Of a stretch of DNA of 13,197 bases, positions 8,177 through 13,197 are shown one piece after another; position 1 is the stretch's first letter, and each line of letters begins with the position of its first letter. The notes under the pieces were generated by a model, which did not search any database, was not told the origin of the DNA, and saw only the letters and a program-made list of their open reading frames with translations. Location: contig DATECU010000156.1 of the NCBI GenBank assembly GCA_035286745.1, positions 1-13,197 of the forward strand, read 5' to 3'. Made by a program: the position numbers and the translations under genes. The stretch comes from DATECU01 sp035286745 (lineage in GTDB: Bacteria; Acidobacteriota; Vicinamibacteria; Fen-336).

Positions 8177-8641
8177 TCAGTCCTTTTCGCCCAGGTCGCG
8201 AGCCATCATGCGGATCAGATCGGCTCGGCTCACGATGCCCACCAGCCGGCCAGCTTCCACCACCGGCACCGGGTTCACGCCCCGCTTCACCATCAGCTCG
8301 GCCAGCGCCTCGACCTCTTCCTCGGGCCCCACCGAGACCACCTTCTCGGTCATCACGTCGCGAGCCTGGGTGCCCAGCATGTGCTGGAGGCGCTTCCGGT
8401 AGTGGGCTGGCGTCTCCAGCGGGATGCGTCCGTCCAGAAGCTGGAAGAAAGCCGGGGGCTCCAGCCGCTGGTTGCGAACGATGAGGTCGACCTCGGTGAC
8501 GATGCCCACCACGTGACCGGACCCGTCCACCACCGGCACGCCCGACAGGCCGCCCCGGTCCATGAGCTGGGCCACCAGGTTCACCGAGGTCTCCGGCTCT
8601 GCCGTCACCACCTCGGCGATCATGATGTCGCGGACCTTCAT
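8177..8641 (-). CDS. CBS-pair domain protein
   Basis: This encodes a 154-residue soluble protein made only of two CBS motifs. The first spans about residues 2-55 (VRDIM to IVTEVDLI) and the second about 94-146 (ARDVMTEKVVSV to IVSRADLI). A 35-residue insert between them carries LLDGRIPLETPAHYRKR, common in stand-alone CBS proteins. Such pairs bind adenosine nucleotides such as AMP, ATP or SAM and act as energy or metabolite sensors. Ligand residues cannot be read off with certainty, though SGVPVVD and NPVPVVE followed by G-x-x-V-G-I-V-S/T are the usual nucleotide-facing elements. The ATG at 8641 has a strong GGAGG (8648-8652) six bases away. The gene heads a two-gene unit whose second gene is a SAM-using methyltransferase, so a SAM- or adenosine-responsive pairing is possible but unproven. 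It diverges from the wHTH regulator. Confidence 0.92.
   Translation of the reverse strand: MKVRDIMIAEVVTAEPETSVNLVAQLMDRGGLSGVPVVDGSGHVVGIVTEVDLIVRNQRLEPPAFFQLLDGRIPLETPAHYRKRLQHMLGTQARDVMTEKVVSVGPEEEVEALAELMVKRGVNPVPVVEAGRLVGIVSRADLIRMMARDLGEKD
8181..8187 (-). promoter_or_regulatory. Ribosome binding site supporting a CTG start
   Basis: AAAAGGA on the minus strand lies inside the last codons of the CBS gene, exactly six bases before the CTG at 8174. The spacing is ideal for initiation there. A second in-frame CTG at 8180 directly abuts this site and shares bases with the TGA stop of the CBS gene, so it is too close to be used with it. Confidence 0.5.
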
Positions 8642-8659
8642 GGCGAGCCTCCAGCCCCG

Positions 8660-8665
8660 AGTATA
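8660..8665 (-). promoter_or_regulatory. Candidate -10 box of the CBS-methyltransferase unit
   Basis: TATACT on the minus strand matches the -10 consensus at five of six positions and would start transcription near 8653, just ahead of the GGAGG ribosome site. No recognisable -35 lies 16-18 bases upstream, so an activator may be needed. The box lies in the loop of an inverted repeat, CCCCG (8655-8659) and CGGGG (8667-8671). Confidence 0.35.
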
Positions 8666-8708
8666 GCGGGGAAGTCGCCGCTATCGGCCGGGGCTCGGCT
8701 TCGCTATC
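8662..8708. promoter_or_regulatory. Three-copy CGCTAT motif in the divergent intergenic region
   Basis: The heptamer CGCTATC occurs at 8679-8685 and again at 8702-8708, 23 bases apart and in direct orientation. A third, inverted copy (ATAGCG, 8663-8668) overlaps the -10-like box of the CBS gene and forms a dyad with the 8679 copy. OmpR/ToxR-type winged-helix proteins usually bind direct repeats spaced about one or two helical turns apart. The site is therefore a plausible operator for the regulator encoded immediately to the right, acting on itself and on the CBS unit. Confidence 0.4.
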
Positions 8709-8748
8709 CTTCAGGGGGCCGGGCCTTCGCAGCGGCCGTCTTCTCGTC

Positions 8749-10146
8749 ATGAGCCACCCATTGCCACCGCCGGGACCCCAGACCCGCTACCGCTTCGCGG
8801 ACTTTGTGCTCGCGCCGGCAGAGCGCAAGCTCTTGTCCGCCGGCCGCGAGGTCCCCTTGATCCCGCGCTACTTCGACCTGCTGGTGCTGCTGGTGGAACG
8901 GCGCCAGCAGGCGGTGCACCGCCGCGAGATGCTGGAGAAGGTGTGGAGCGACGTCGTGGTCTCCGACGGCGCGGTCAGCCAAGCCGTGCGCACCCTGCGC
9001 CGGACCCTGGGCGATGACGGTGTGGAGCCGGCCTTCATCCGCACGGTTTCGCGCTACGGCTATCAGTTCATCCATCCCGAGGTGAGCGAGGAAGCGGGCG
9101 CGGCACGGCCAGCCGCCGGATCGACCTCCCCGCCCTCCGCGCCCGCAGTCGACCCCTTTGAGGCCGCACTCGCCCGCTTGCTCGCGGTCCCGCCGACAGC
9201 CGCCAGCGAGGACGACGGCCCGCGCGAGGCGGCCGAGACCTTGCACACCCTGGGCACCGCCGAGGCGCTCCGGCGGCTGGGCCGGCGGCCTGGCCACCAG
9301 CGGGCGCGGGCCCTGCTGCGCGACACCCGCTGGGACGTGGCCGGCGCGGGTCCGGTCCCATTGTTAGGTGCGCCCGGGGGCCCTCGTGCGCTCGGCATCT
9401 TGCTCGGGCTCCGGCTGCGTCGGGCGGCGCGGCTGGCCGAAAGCCGTTGGGCGGCTGCTTCCGGCGGAGGCGCCACCACCGGGGTCTTGGCGGGGATCCT
9501 GGGCGGTCTGGTGCTGCTCTGGTCGCCGGGATCGCAGGCGTCGGCGAGCATTCTGGTCGGGCTGGCCCTGGTGGGCGGCGTGGTGGGCGGGGTGGGCGCC
9601 GCAGGGGTGGGGGCCGGCCTGGCGGTCGCCGAGGTCCTGGTGCGATCCTATCGCCGGTTGGCGCTGGTCCTCTTCGGTGCGTTGGGCGGGGGAGCCGTGG
9701 GTCTGCTGGCCCACCTGCTCGCTCGCTCCACCCTCCAGGGTGTCTTCGGGCAGGGCCCGGCGGCCATCGGCGGCGGTCTGGAGGGCGTGGGTCTGGGCGC
9801 CGCCGCCGGATTGGGTTATGCGCTGGCCACTCCCCGTCCGGAGGGGGGCATGGCCTCCCCCCGGGGCTGGGCGCGCCTCTGGGCCGCCCTGGTCACCGGT
9901 CTCTCCTGCGCCCTGGGCGGGCTGGCGTTGACGGCGTCGGGAGCCAACCTGGCCGGTGCCAGCCTCAACCTGATGGCCCGCTCCTTCCAGGGCTCCCAGG
10001 TGCGACTGGCGCCGCTGGCTCGGCTGCTGGGCGAGCCGGATCTGGGGCCGACCACCCGCAGCGTGCTCGGCGCCTGGGAGGGCGGCATCTTCGGCTCCGG
10101 CCTCGCCTTCGGGCTGACCCGCCGTCCCCGGCAGCGGCCGAGCTGA
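8749..10146 (+). CDS. Winged-helix regulator fused to a multi-span Gly-rich membrane domain (ToxR/CadC-like)
   Basis: This encodes a 465-residue one-component regulator. Residues about 13-108 are a Trans_reg_C/OmpR-type winged helix: YRFADFVLAPAERKLL, LIPRYFDLLVLLVE, the recognition-helix region SDGAVSQAVRTLRRTLGD and the wing FIRTVSRYGYQF. A Pro/Ala-rich linker and helical segment (about 112-235) follows. From about 238 to the end come roughly five or six very Gly/Ala-rich hydrophobic spans (near 242-258, 267-297, 303-323, 338-360, 376-396 and 441-456) with GxxxG spacing. Classical ToxR/CadC proteins have one span and a periplasmic domain; here the membrane part itself would be the sensor or anchor. 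No signal peptide is present, as expected for cytosolic DNA binding. ATG at 8749 has no clear Shine-Dalgarno, so the start is moderately certain. The gene diverges from the CBS unit and converges with the peroxiredoxin gene, 19 bases away. Confidence 0.88.
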   Translation: MSHPLPPPGPQTRYRFADFVLAPAERKLLSAGREVPLIPRYFDLLVLLVERRQQAVHRREMLEKVWSDVVVSDGAVSQAVRTLRRTLGDDGVEPAFIRTVSRYGYQFIHPEVSEEAGAARPAAGSTSPPSAPAVDPFEAALARLLAVPPTAASEDDGPREAAETLHTLGTAEALRRLGRRPGHQRARALLRDTRWDVAGAGPVPLLGAPGGPRALGILLGLRLRRAARLAESRWAAASGGGATTGVLAGILGGLVLLWSPGSQASASILVGLALVGGVVGGVGAAGVGAGLAVAEVLVRSYRRLALVLFGALGGGAVGLLAHLLARSTLQGVFGQGPAAIGGGLEGVGLGAAAGLGYALATPRPEGGMASPRGWARLWAALVTGLSCALGGLALTASGANLAGASLNLMARSFQGSQVRLAPLARLLGEPDLGPTTRSVLGAWEGGIFGSGLAFGLTRRPRQRPS

Positions 10147-10165
10147 CGGCGAGCGCCCGCTGCGG

Positions 10166-10630
10166 CTACCCCTTCGCCTTCTCGATCGCGGCCAGAAGCT
10201 CGCTGTTGGGGCGGCTGTGGCCGGCTTCCGCCTCCACGTGCTTGAAGCGGATCACCCCGGCCTTGTCGACCAGGAAGTATGCGCGTTTGGTGAGGAACTT
10301 CTCCTCGTCCAACACGCCGTAGGCGCGCCCCGCCTCACGCTTGAAGTCCGAGAGCAGGTGCTGCTTCATCTTGTACTTGCTGCGAAACTCGGCGTGCGTC
10401 GGGGTCGAGTCGACGCTCACCGGCAGCACCTCGGTGTCCGCCGCCTCGAACTTCGCGTAGTCCTCGGTGAAGGCGCAGTTCTCGGCCGTGCACACCCCGG
10501 TGAAGGCCAGGGGGAAAAAGGCGATGAGGACGTTCTTCTGGCCCTTGAACTGGCTGAGCGTCACCGTCTCGCCCGACGTGGACTTGAGCGAGAAGTCAGG
10601 GGCCTTTTCTCCGACACTGGGTTCGGCCAT
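10166..10630 (-). CDS. AhpE-like peroxiredoxin (AhpC/TSA family)
   Basis: This is a 154-residue cytosolic thiol peroxidase that would reduce hydrogen peroxide, organic peroxides or peroxynitrite. The universal PxxxTxxC active site is seen as PLAFTGVC with the peroxidatic cysteine at C47. A second cysteine at C52 (CTAENC) is placed as in AhpE and BCP-like relatives, and whether it resolves the disulfide is uncertain. The N-terminal APDFSL and the FPLAF strand are typical, and the later GVIRFKHVEAEAGHSRPNSELL matches the family end. Length is normal. ATG at 10630 is preceded by AAAGGAG nine bases away; the upstream in-frame extension is rejected because it crosses this site and the promoter. 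It is a single-gene unit with its own sigma70-like promoter and diverges from the SEC-C gene. Confidence 0.94.
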   Translation of the reverse strand: MAEPSVGEKAPDFSLKSTSGETVTLSQFKGQKNVLIAFFPLAFTGVCTAENCAFTEDYAKFEAADTEVLPVSVDSTPTHAEFRSKYKMKQHLLSDFKREAGRAYGVLDEEKFLTKRAYFLVDKAGVIRFKHVEAEAGHSRPNSELLAAIEKAKG

Positions 10631-10665
10631 TGCGAGCGGCTCCTTTCGATTTTGGGAAGGGGCGA

Positions 10666-10694
10666 AGCTTAGCCACACTCTGCGGACGGGTCAA
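10666..10694 (-). promoter_or_regulatory. Sigma70-like promoter of the peroxiredoxin gene
   Basis: On the minus strand TTGACC (10694-10689) and TAAGCT (10671-10666) are separated by exactly 17 bases. Transcription would begin near 10659, leaving a leader of about 29 bases that contains AAAGGAG before the ATG at 10630. The form, TTGAC plus TA-x-x-C-T, resembles the candidate promoter of the MFS gene in this window. No OxyR-type or other operator is evident. Confidence 0.5.
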
Positions 10695-10717
10695 GCTGGT
10701 GTAGAGTGAAGAGACGC

Positions 10718-10724
10718 AAGGAGG
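10718..10724 (+). promoter_or_regulatory. Consensus ribosome binding site of the SEC-C gene
   Basis: AAGGAGG lies six bases before the ATG at 10731. It is a full match to the anti-Shine-Dalgarno core and fixes the start of this small gene over the in-frame or longer alternatives further upstream. Confidence 0.8.
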
Positions 10725-10730
10725 AGCACC

Positions 10731-11009
10731 ATGACCAGCCTTCCCGGAAAGACCCCAGGACGCAACGATCCTTGCCACTGCGGCTCGGGGAAGAAGTACA
10801 AGAGCTGTTGCCTGGGGACGGACGAGGCCGTGGCCAGGGAGGCCCGGGCCAAGGCCGAAGCCGAGGCCCCGGCCCCGGCGCCCGACTCGGTGAAGGTGGC
10901 CCCGATCGCCCCCGTCAAACCGCCCACCCGACAGCCGTGGAAGCGAGGGATCCAGAACACCCGCGGCTTCCAGAAGGTGACCACCCCGCGGAAGGTGGGC
11001 GGCGGCTAG
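10731..11009 (+). CDS. Small SEC-C zinc-motif protein
   Basis: This encodes a 92-residue protein. Its N-terminus holds a complete SEC-C motif, GRNDPCHCGSGKKYKSCC (residues 10-27), with zinc ligands C15, C17, C26 and C27. The same motif ends SecA proteins, where it binds zinc and contacts SecB or the ribosome; stand-alone copies occur in many small bacterial proteins of unknown role. After the motif come an Ala/Glu/Pro-rich low-complexity linker (about 31-65) and a basic tail (KRGIQNTRGFQK to the end). These suggest a nucleic-acid, ribosome or protein tether, by inference. A strong ribosome site supports active translation. The gene diverges from the peroxiredoxin gene and its TAG stop overlaps the TAG of the convergent neighbour. 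Confidence 0.9.
   Translation: MTSLPGKTPGRNDPCHCGSGKKYKSCCLGTDEAVAREARAKAEAEAPAPAPDSVKVAPIAPVKPPTRQPWKRGIQNTRGFQKVTTPRKVGGG
11006..11009. other. CTAG shared by two convergent stop codons
   Basis: The palindrome CTAG supplies TAG for the plus-strand SEC-C gene (11007-11009) and TAG for the minus-strand gene (11008-11006). The two coding regions overlap by four bases tail to tail, leaving no room for a terminator between them, so both transcripts must run into each other's coding sequence. Confidence 0.9.
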
Positions 11010-11725
11010 GGCCCGTACTCGCTGAAGATCCGCTCCAGGCGGGCCAGGTCGCGTTTGGTGATCAGGCGATTGGGGAAGTCGCCCAGCGTGCTCAGGATCA
11101 CCACCGCGTTGACGCTGGCGTCCTTGATCTCGATGGCGTTCAACCGCCCGCAGAAGGCGACGTTGACCTGGCGGATCTCGCCCAGGAGCCGGGTGAGGCC
11201 GGCCAGGTCCCGGTCCACCGGCTGACCCTTCTGCTGGCGAAAGTGCTGGGCCAGCAGGTACATGGTCAGCATCCGGTACAGGGTCTCCTCGCGGTTCATG
11301 AAGGGCAGGTGCATGTCCACCATGGGCCGCAGCTTGTCCAAGATGGGACAGCCGCTGGTGACCATGTAGAGGCCCAGTAGGGAGCTGACCGCGGTTTGCA
11401 GGGAGGCGTGGCGGGAGTAGGTGCGGTTCTTCGACTCCACCACCACGTCGACCTCCTCGTAGGACGGGAAGTCCCCGAAGGCGTCGACCAGATCCACCGC
11501 GCTCTCGGCCACCGGGCAGCGCGGATTCTGGGACGCTTCGAGCGGGCAGTTGGGGCACTGGTTGAACCCCAGCCGGGTCCACTCCGGGTAGCTCGCGCGC
11601 TCTTCCCGCAACAGACCCAGGTGCTCGCTGTGAATGTCGACGGTGAACGTCTTCTCGGTCCCGTCGCCGAAGGTCATTCGGTACCGGTAGGTGATCGACT
11701 TGGGCGCGCCGGCTTCGGGAGGCAT
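11006..11725 (-). CDS. Conserved hypothetical protein with Cys cluster (DUF6901-like)
   Basis: This encodes a 239-residue cytosolic protein without signal peptide or membrane span. It begins with a short beta domain (ITYRYRMTFGDGTEKTFTVD, 11-30). A cysteine cluster follows, C57-x2-C60-x9-C70 within FNQCPNCPLEASQNPRCPVA, which could hold a metal. A helical core contains SSLLGLYMVTSGCPILDKLRP (C126) and a Leu/Tyr-rich stretch. The whole pattern (beta domain, FNQCPNCPL, MVTSGCP, LRPMV, MYLLAQ) recalls a conserved family of unknown function seen in delta-proteobacteria and relatives, which I believe is DUF6901; the family name is from memory. ATG at 11725 has GGAG five bases before it. The neighbour is a SEC-C protein, also a likely metal binder, but on the opposite strand. 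Function is not known. Confidence 0.85.
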   Translation of the reverse strand: MPPEAGAPKSITYRYRMTFGDGTEKTFTVDIHSEHLGLLREERASYPEWTRLGFNQCPNCPLEASQNPRCPVAESAVDLVDAFGDFPSYEEVDVVVESKNRTYSRHASLQTAVSSLLGLYMVTSGCPILDKLRPMVDMHLPFMNREETLYRMLTMYLLAQHFRQQKGQPVDRDLAGLTRLLGEIRQVNVAFCGRLNAIEIKDASVNAVVILSTLGDFPNRLITKRDLARLERIFSEYGP

Positions 11726-11789
11726 GGGGGCTCCGAGGTCCTCGACACCATTGGACCCCAGGCCCCCACCTCAAGACAAGAGCAAACTG

Positions 11790-11818
11790 GGGGCACCCGC
11801 TTCTTCCTCGGGCGCCCC
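11790..11818 (-). terminator. Hairpin terminator after the prolyl oligopeptidase gene
   Basis: On the minus strand, GGGGCGCCCG (11818-11809) and CGGGTGCCCC (11799-11790) form a 10-bp stem around a 9-base loop. It begins 17 bases after the peptidase stop and is followed by a moderately U-rich tail (TTTGCTCTTGTCTT). The one imperfect pair is a G-U wobble in the minus-strand RNA but an A-C mismatch in the plus-strand RNA, so the hairpin favours the peptidase transcript. Confidence 0.65.
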
Positions 11819-11835
11819 TTCGACCCTGGTGCCCG

Positions 11836-13197
11836 CTACACCTCGCCGAGCGCCTTGAGCAGGAAGGCGTAGACGTCGGCCTGCTCGTCGATCTGCTTGG
11901 AGACGGGCTTGCCGGCGCCGTGGCCGGCCTTGGTCTCCACCCGGATCAGGATGGGCCGCTTGCCGTCGCTGGCCGCCTGCAAGCGGGCCGCGAACTTCTT
12001 GGCCATGCCGGGAGCCACTCGATCGTCGGTGTCGGCGGTGGCCACCAGGGTGGCCGGGTAACCGGTCCCGTCCTTGACGTTGTGGTACGGCGAATAACGA
12101 TAGAGGAAGGGGAACTGCTGGGGGTTCTCGGAGGATCCGTATTCGGGGATCCAGTAGCGGCCCACCGTGAACAGGTGGTAGCGCAGCATGTCGGCCACCG
12201 GCACCTGACAGACCACAGCCCCCAGCAGGTCGGGGCGCTGCACCATCACCGCGCCCACCAAGAGCCCGCCGTTGCTGCCGCCCTGGATGGCCAGCTTGCT
12301 CGGGTTGGTGTAGCCGCTCGCGATCAGCCATTCGCCGGCGGCGATGAAGTCGTCGAATACGTTCTGCTTCCGCTCCAGCATCCCCGCCTCGTGCCACGCC
12401 TCTCCGTACTCGCCGCCGCCCCGCAGGTTGGCGATGGCCAGCACGCCGCCTCGCTCCAGCCAGGCGAAGCGTGAGGCGCTGAAGGCGGGGGTGAGGCTGA
12501 TGTTGAAGCCGCCGTAGCCGTAGAGCAGGGTCGGGCGCTTGCCGTCCTTGGCGAGGCCCTTCTGGTGGACCAGGAACAGCGAGACCTTGGTGCCGTCCTT
12601 CGAGGGATAGAAGACCTGGCTCACCTGGTAGGCCGTGCTATCGACCTTGGCTTGGCTCTTCTCGAACGCGGAGAGGGTGCCGCTCGCGAAGTCGTAGCGG
12701 AAGGGGGTGGTGGGGTAGGTGAAAGAGGTGAAGCTGAAGAACATCTCGGGTTCGTCGGGTTCCCCGTTCAGCTCGGCCACAGTGCCGAGCGCCGGCAGCT
12801 CCAGGCTCTTCTCCAAGCGGCCGTCCAGACCACGGATCTCCAGCCGGTCCGAGGCGTTCTGGAGCCACTGCAAGACCAGCTTGCCGTTCACCAGGTTGGC
12901 GGAAGCGAGCTTGTGCGAGCCCTGGGGCACGATCGCCACCGGGGTGAGGGCCCCCCCGGCCAGATCCACCGCCGCGATCCGCCCCAGCGGGGCGTCCTGG
13001 TCGGTGCGGAAGTAGAAGCGTCCGCCGCTCTCGCCCAGGTAGTCCCAGGCCGCCGTGAGCCCCTTGGTGAAGGGCAGCAGGCTGGGCTTGGCCCCCGGTG
13101 CCTTCAGGTCTTGCACGAAGACCTCGGCCTTATCGCTGGCGCCCCGCACCACCGCGATCACCAGGTAGCGGCCGTCACGGGTGACGGCGGTTCCGAA
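11836..13197 (-). CDS. Prolyl oligopeptidase (S9A), 5' end cut off by the window
   Basis: This is the C-terminal 453 residues of a prolyl oligopeptidase family serine peptidase, which cleaves short peptides after proline. The open frame runs to the last base, so the start lies outside; the family is about 700 residues, so roughly 250 are missing. The fragment starts in the seven-bladed propeller and enters the alpha/beta-hydrolase domain near LLYGYGGFN (about 224). The catalytic serine is in GGSNGG (about S308), the acid in DTDDRV (about D392) and the histidine in AGHGAGKP (about H426). The RGGGEYG segment (about 259-265) is the usual oxyanion-side element. All three catalytic residues are intact, so it should be active. 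Whether it has a signal peptide cannot be seen. It ends at its own hairpin terminator, separating it from the downstream gene on the same strand. Confidence 0.95.
   Translation of the reverse strand, partial: FGTAVTRDGRYLVIAVVRGASDKAEVFVQDLKAPGAKPSLLPFTKGLTAAWDYLGESGGRFYFRTDQDAPLGRIAAVDLAGGALTPVAIVPQGSHKLASANLVNGKLVLQWLQNASDRLEIRGLDGRLEKSLELPALGTVAELNGEPDEPEMFFSFTSFTYPTTPFRYDFASGTLSAFEKSQAKVDSTAYQVSQVFYPSKDGTKVSLFLVHQKGLAKDGKRPTLLYGYGGFNISLTPAFSASRFAWLERGGVLAIANLRGGGEYGEAWHEAGMLERKQNVFDDFIAAGEWLIASGYTNPSKLAIQGGSNGGLLVGAVMVQRPDLLGAVVCQVPVADMLRYHLFTVGRYWIPEYGSSENPQQFPFLYRYSPYHNVKDGTGYPATLVATADTDDRVAPGMAKKFAARLQAASDGKRPILIRVETKAGHGAGKPVSKQIDEQADVYAFLLKALGEV

Noticed and set aside
8175..8750. A 460-residue methyltransferase reaching up to 8750
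   Set aside because: The extension is the out-of-frame reading of the CBS gene and intergenic region, with Arg/Gly-rich noise.
9447..10322. 291-residue plus-strand frame over the regulator's membrane part
   Set aside because: Another frame of Gly-rich codons; the hydrophobic reading of the regulator frame is the real one.
10596..11774. 392-residue minus-strand frame spanning peroxiredoxin promoter, SEC-C and DUF6901-like genes
   Set aside because: Crosses well-supported genes and promoter, His/Arg/Pro-rich, no domain.

Overview
The window is GC-rich throughout (third codon positions mostly G or C), densely coded and bacterial. The protein set fits a GC-rich soil or aquatic bacterium, most likely Acidobacteriota or Myxococcota: a periplasmic two-propeller (Reg_prop/Y_Y_Y) diguanylate cyclase, a membrane-integrated winged-helix regulator, an S9 prolyl oligopeptidase and an Atg22-like MFS carrier. 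This phylum call is an inference from gene content only. No rRNA, tRNA, CRISPR array, insertion sequence or phage gene is seen. Ten protein genes are called; nine are complete and one runs off the right edge.

Left part (1-1600): about 290 bases with inverted repeats and a pair of near-identical AT-rich palindromes lead into a plus-strand AAA/DUF4143 ATPase, a mobile housekeeping or accessory type. It converges on the next block, with a perfect inverted repeat just past its stop.

Middle block (8641 down to 1598, minus strand): two likely transcription units. The first is a CBS-pair protein followed by a Tam-like SAM methyltransferase that appears to start at CTG, overlapping the CBS stop. The second begins at a sigma70-like promoter near 7340. 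It encodes an Atg22/UMF1-type MFS transporter, then a 1000-residue sensor diguanylate cyclase whose Shine-Dalgarno overlaps the transporter stop, then an uncharacterised cytosolic protein with a DUF1444-like C-terminal half. Transporter plus c-di-GMP sensor suggests coupling of periplasmic sensing to transport or lifestyle, but the ligand is unknown.

Regulator (8749-10146, plus strand): diverges from the CBS gene across a 107-base intergenic region holding three copies of a CGCTAT motif. The protein joins an OmpR/ToxR-type DNA-binding domain to an unusual Gly-rich multi-span membrane domain.

Right part (10166-13197): an AhpE-like peroxiredoxin (minus) diverges from a small SEC-C zinc-motif protein (plus). 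That gene converges on a Cys-rich conserved hypothetical (minus) so tightly that one CTAG supplies both stop codons. A strand-biased hairpin terminator then separates it from a prolyl oligopeptidase truncated by the right edge. I see no defence, secretion or biosynthetic island. The most unusual items are the regulator architecture with its candidate operator, the CTG-start overlap and the DUF1444-like protein.
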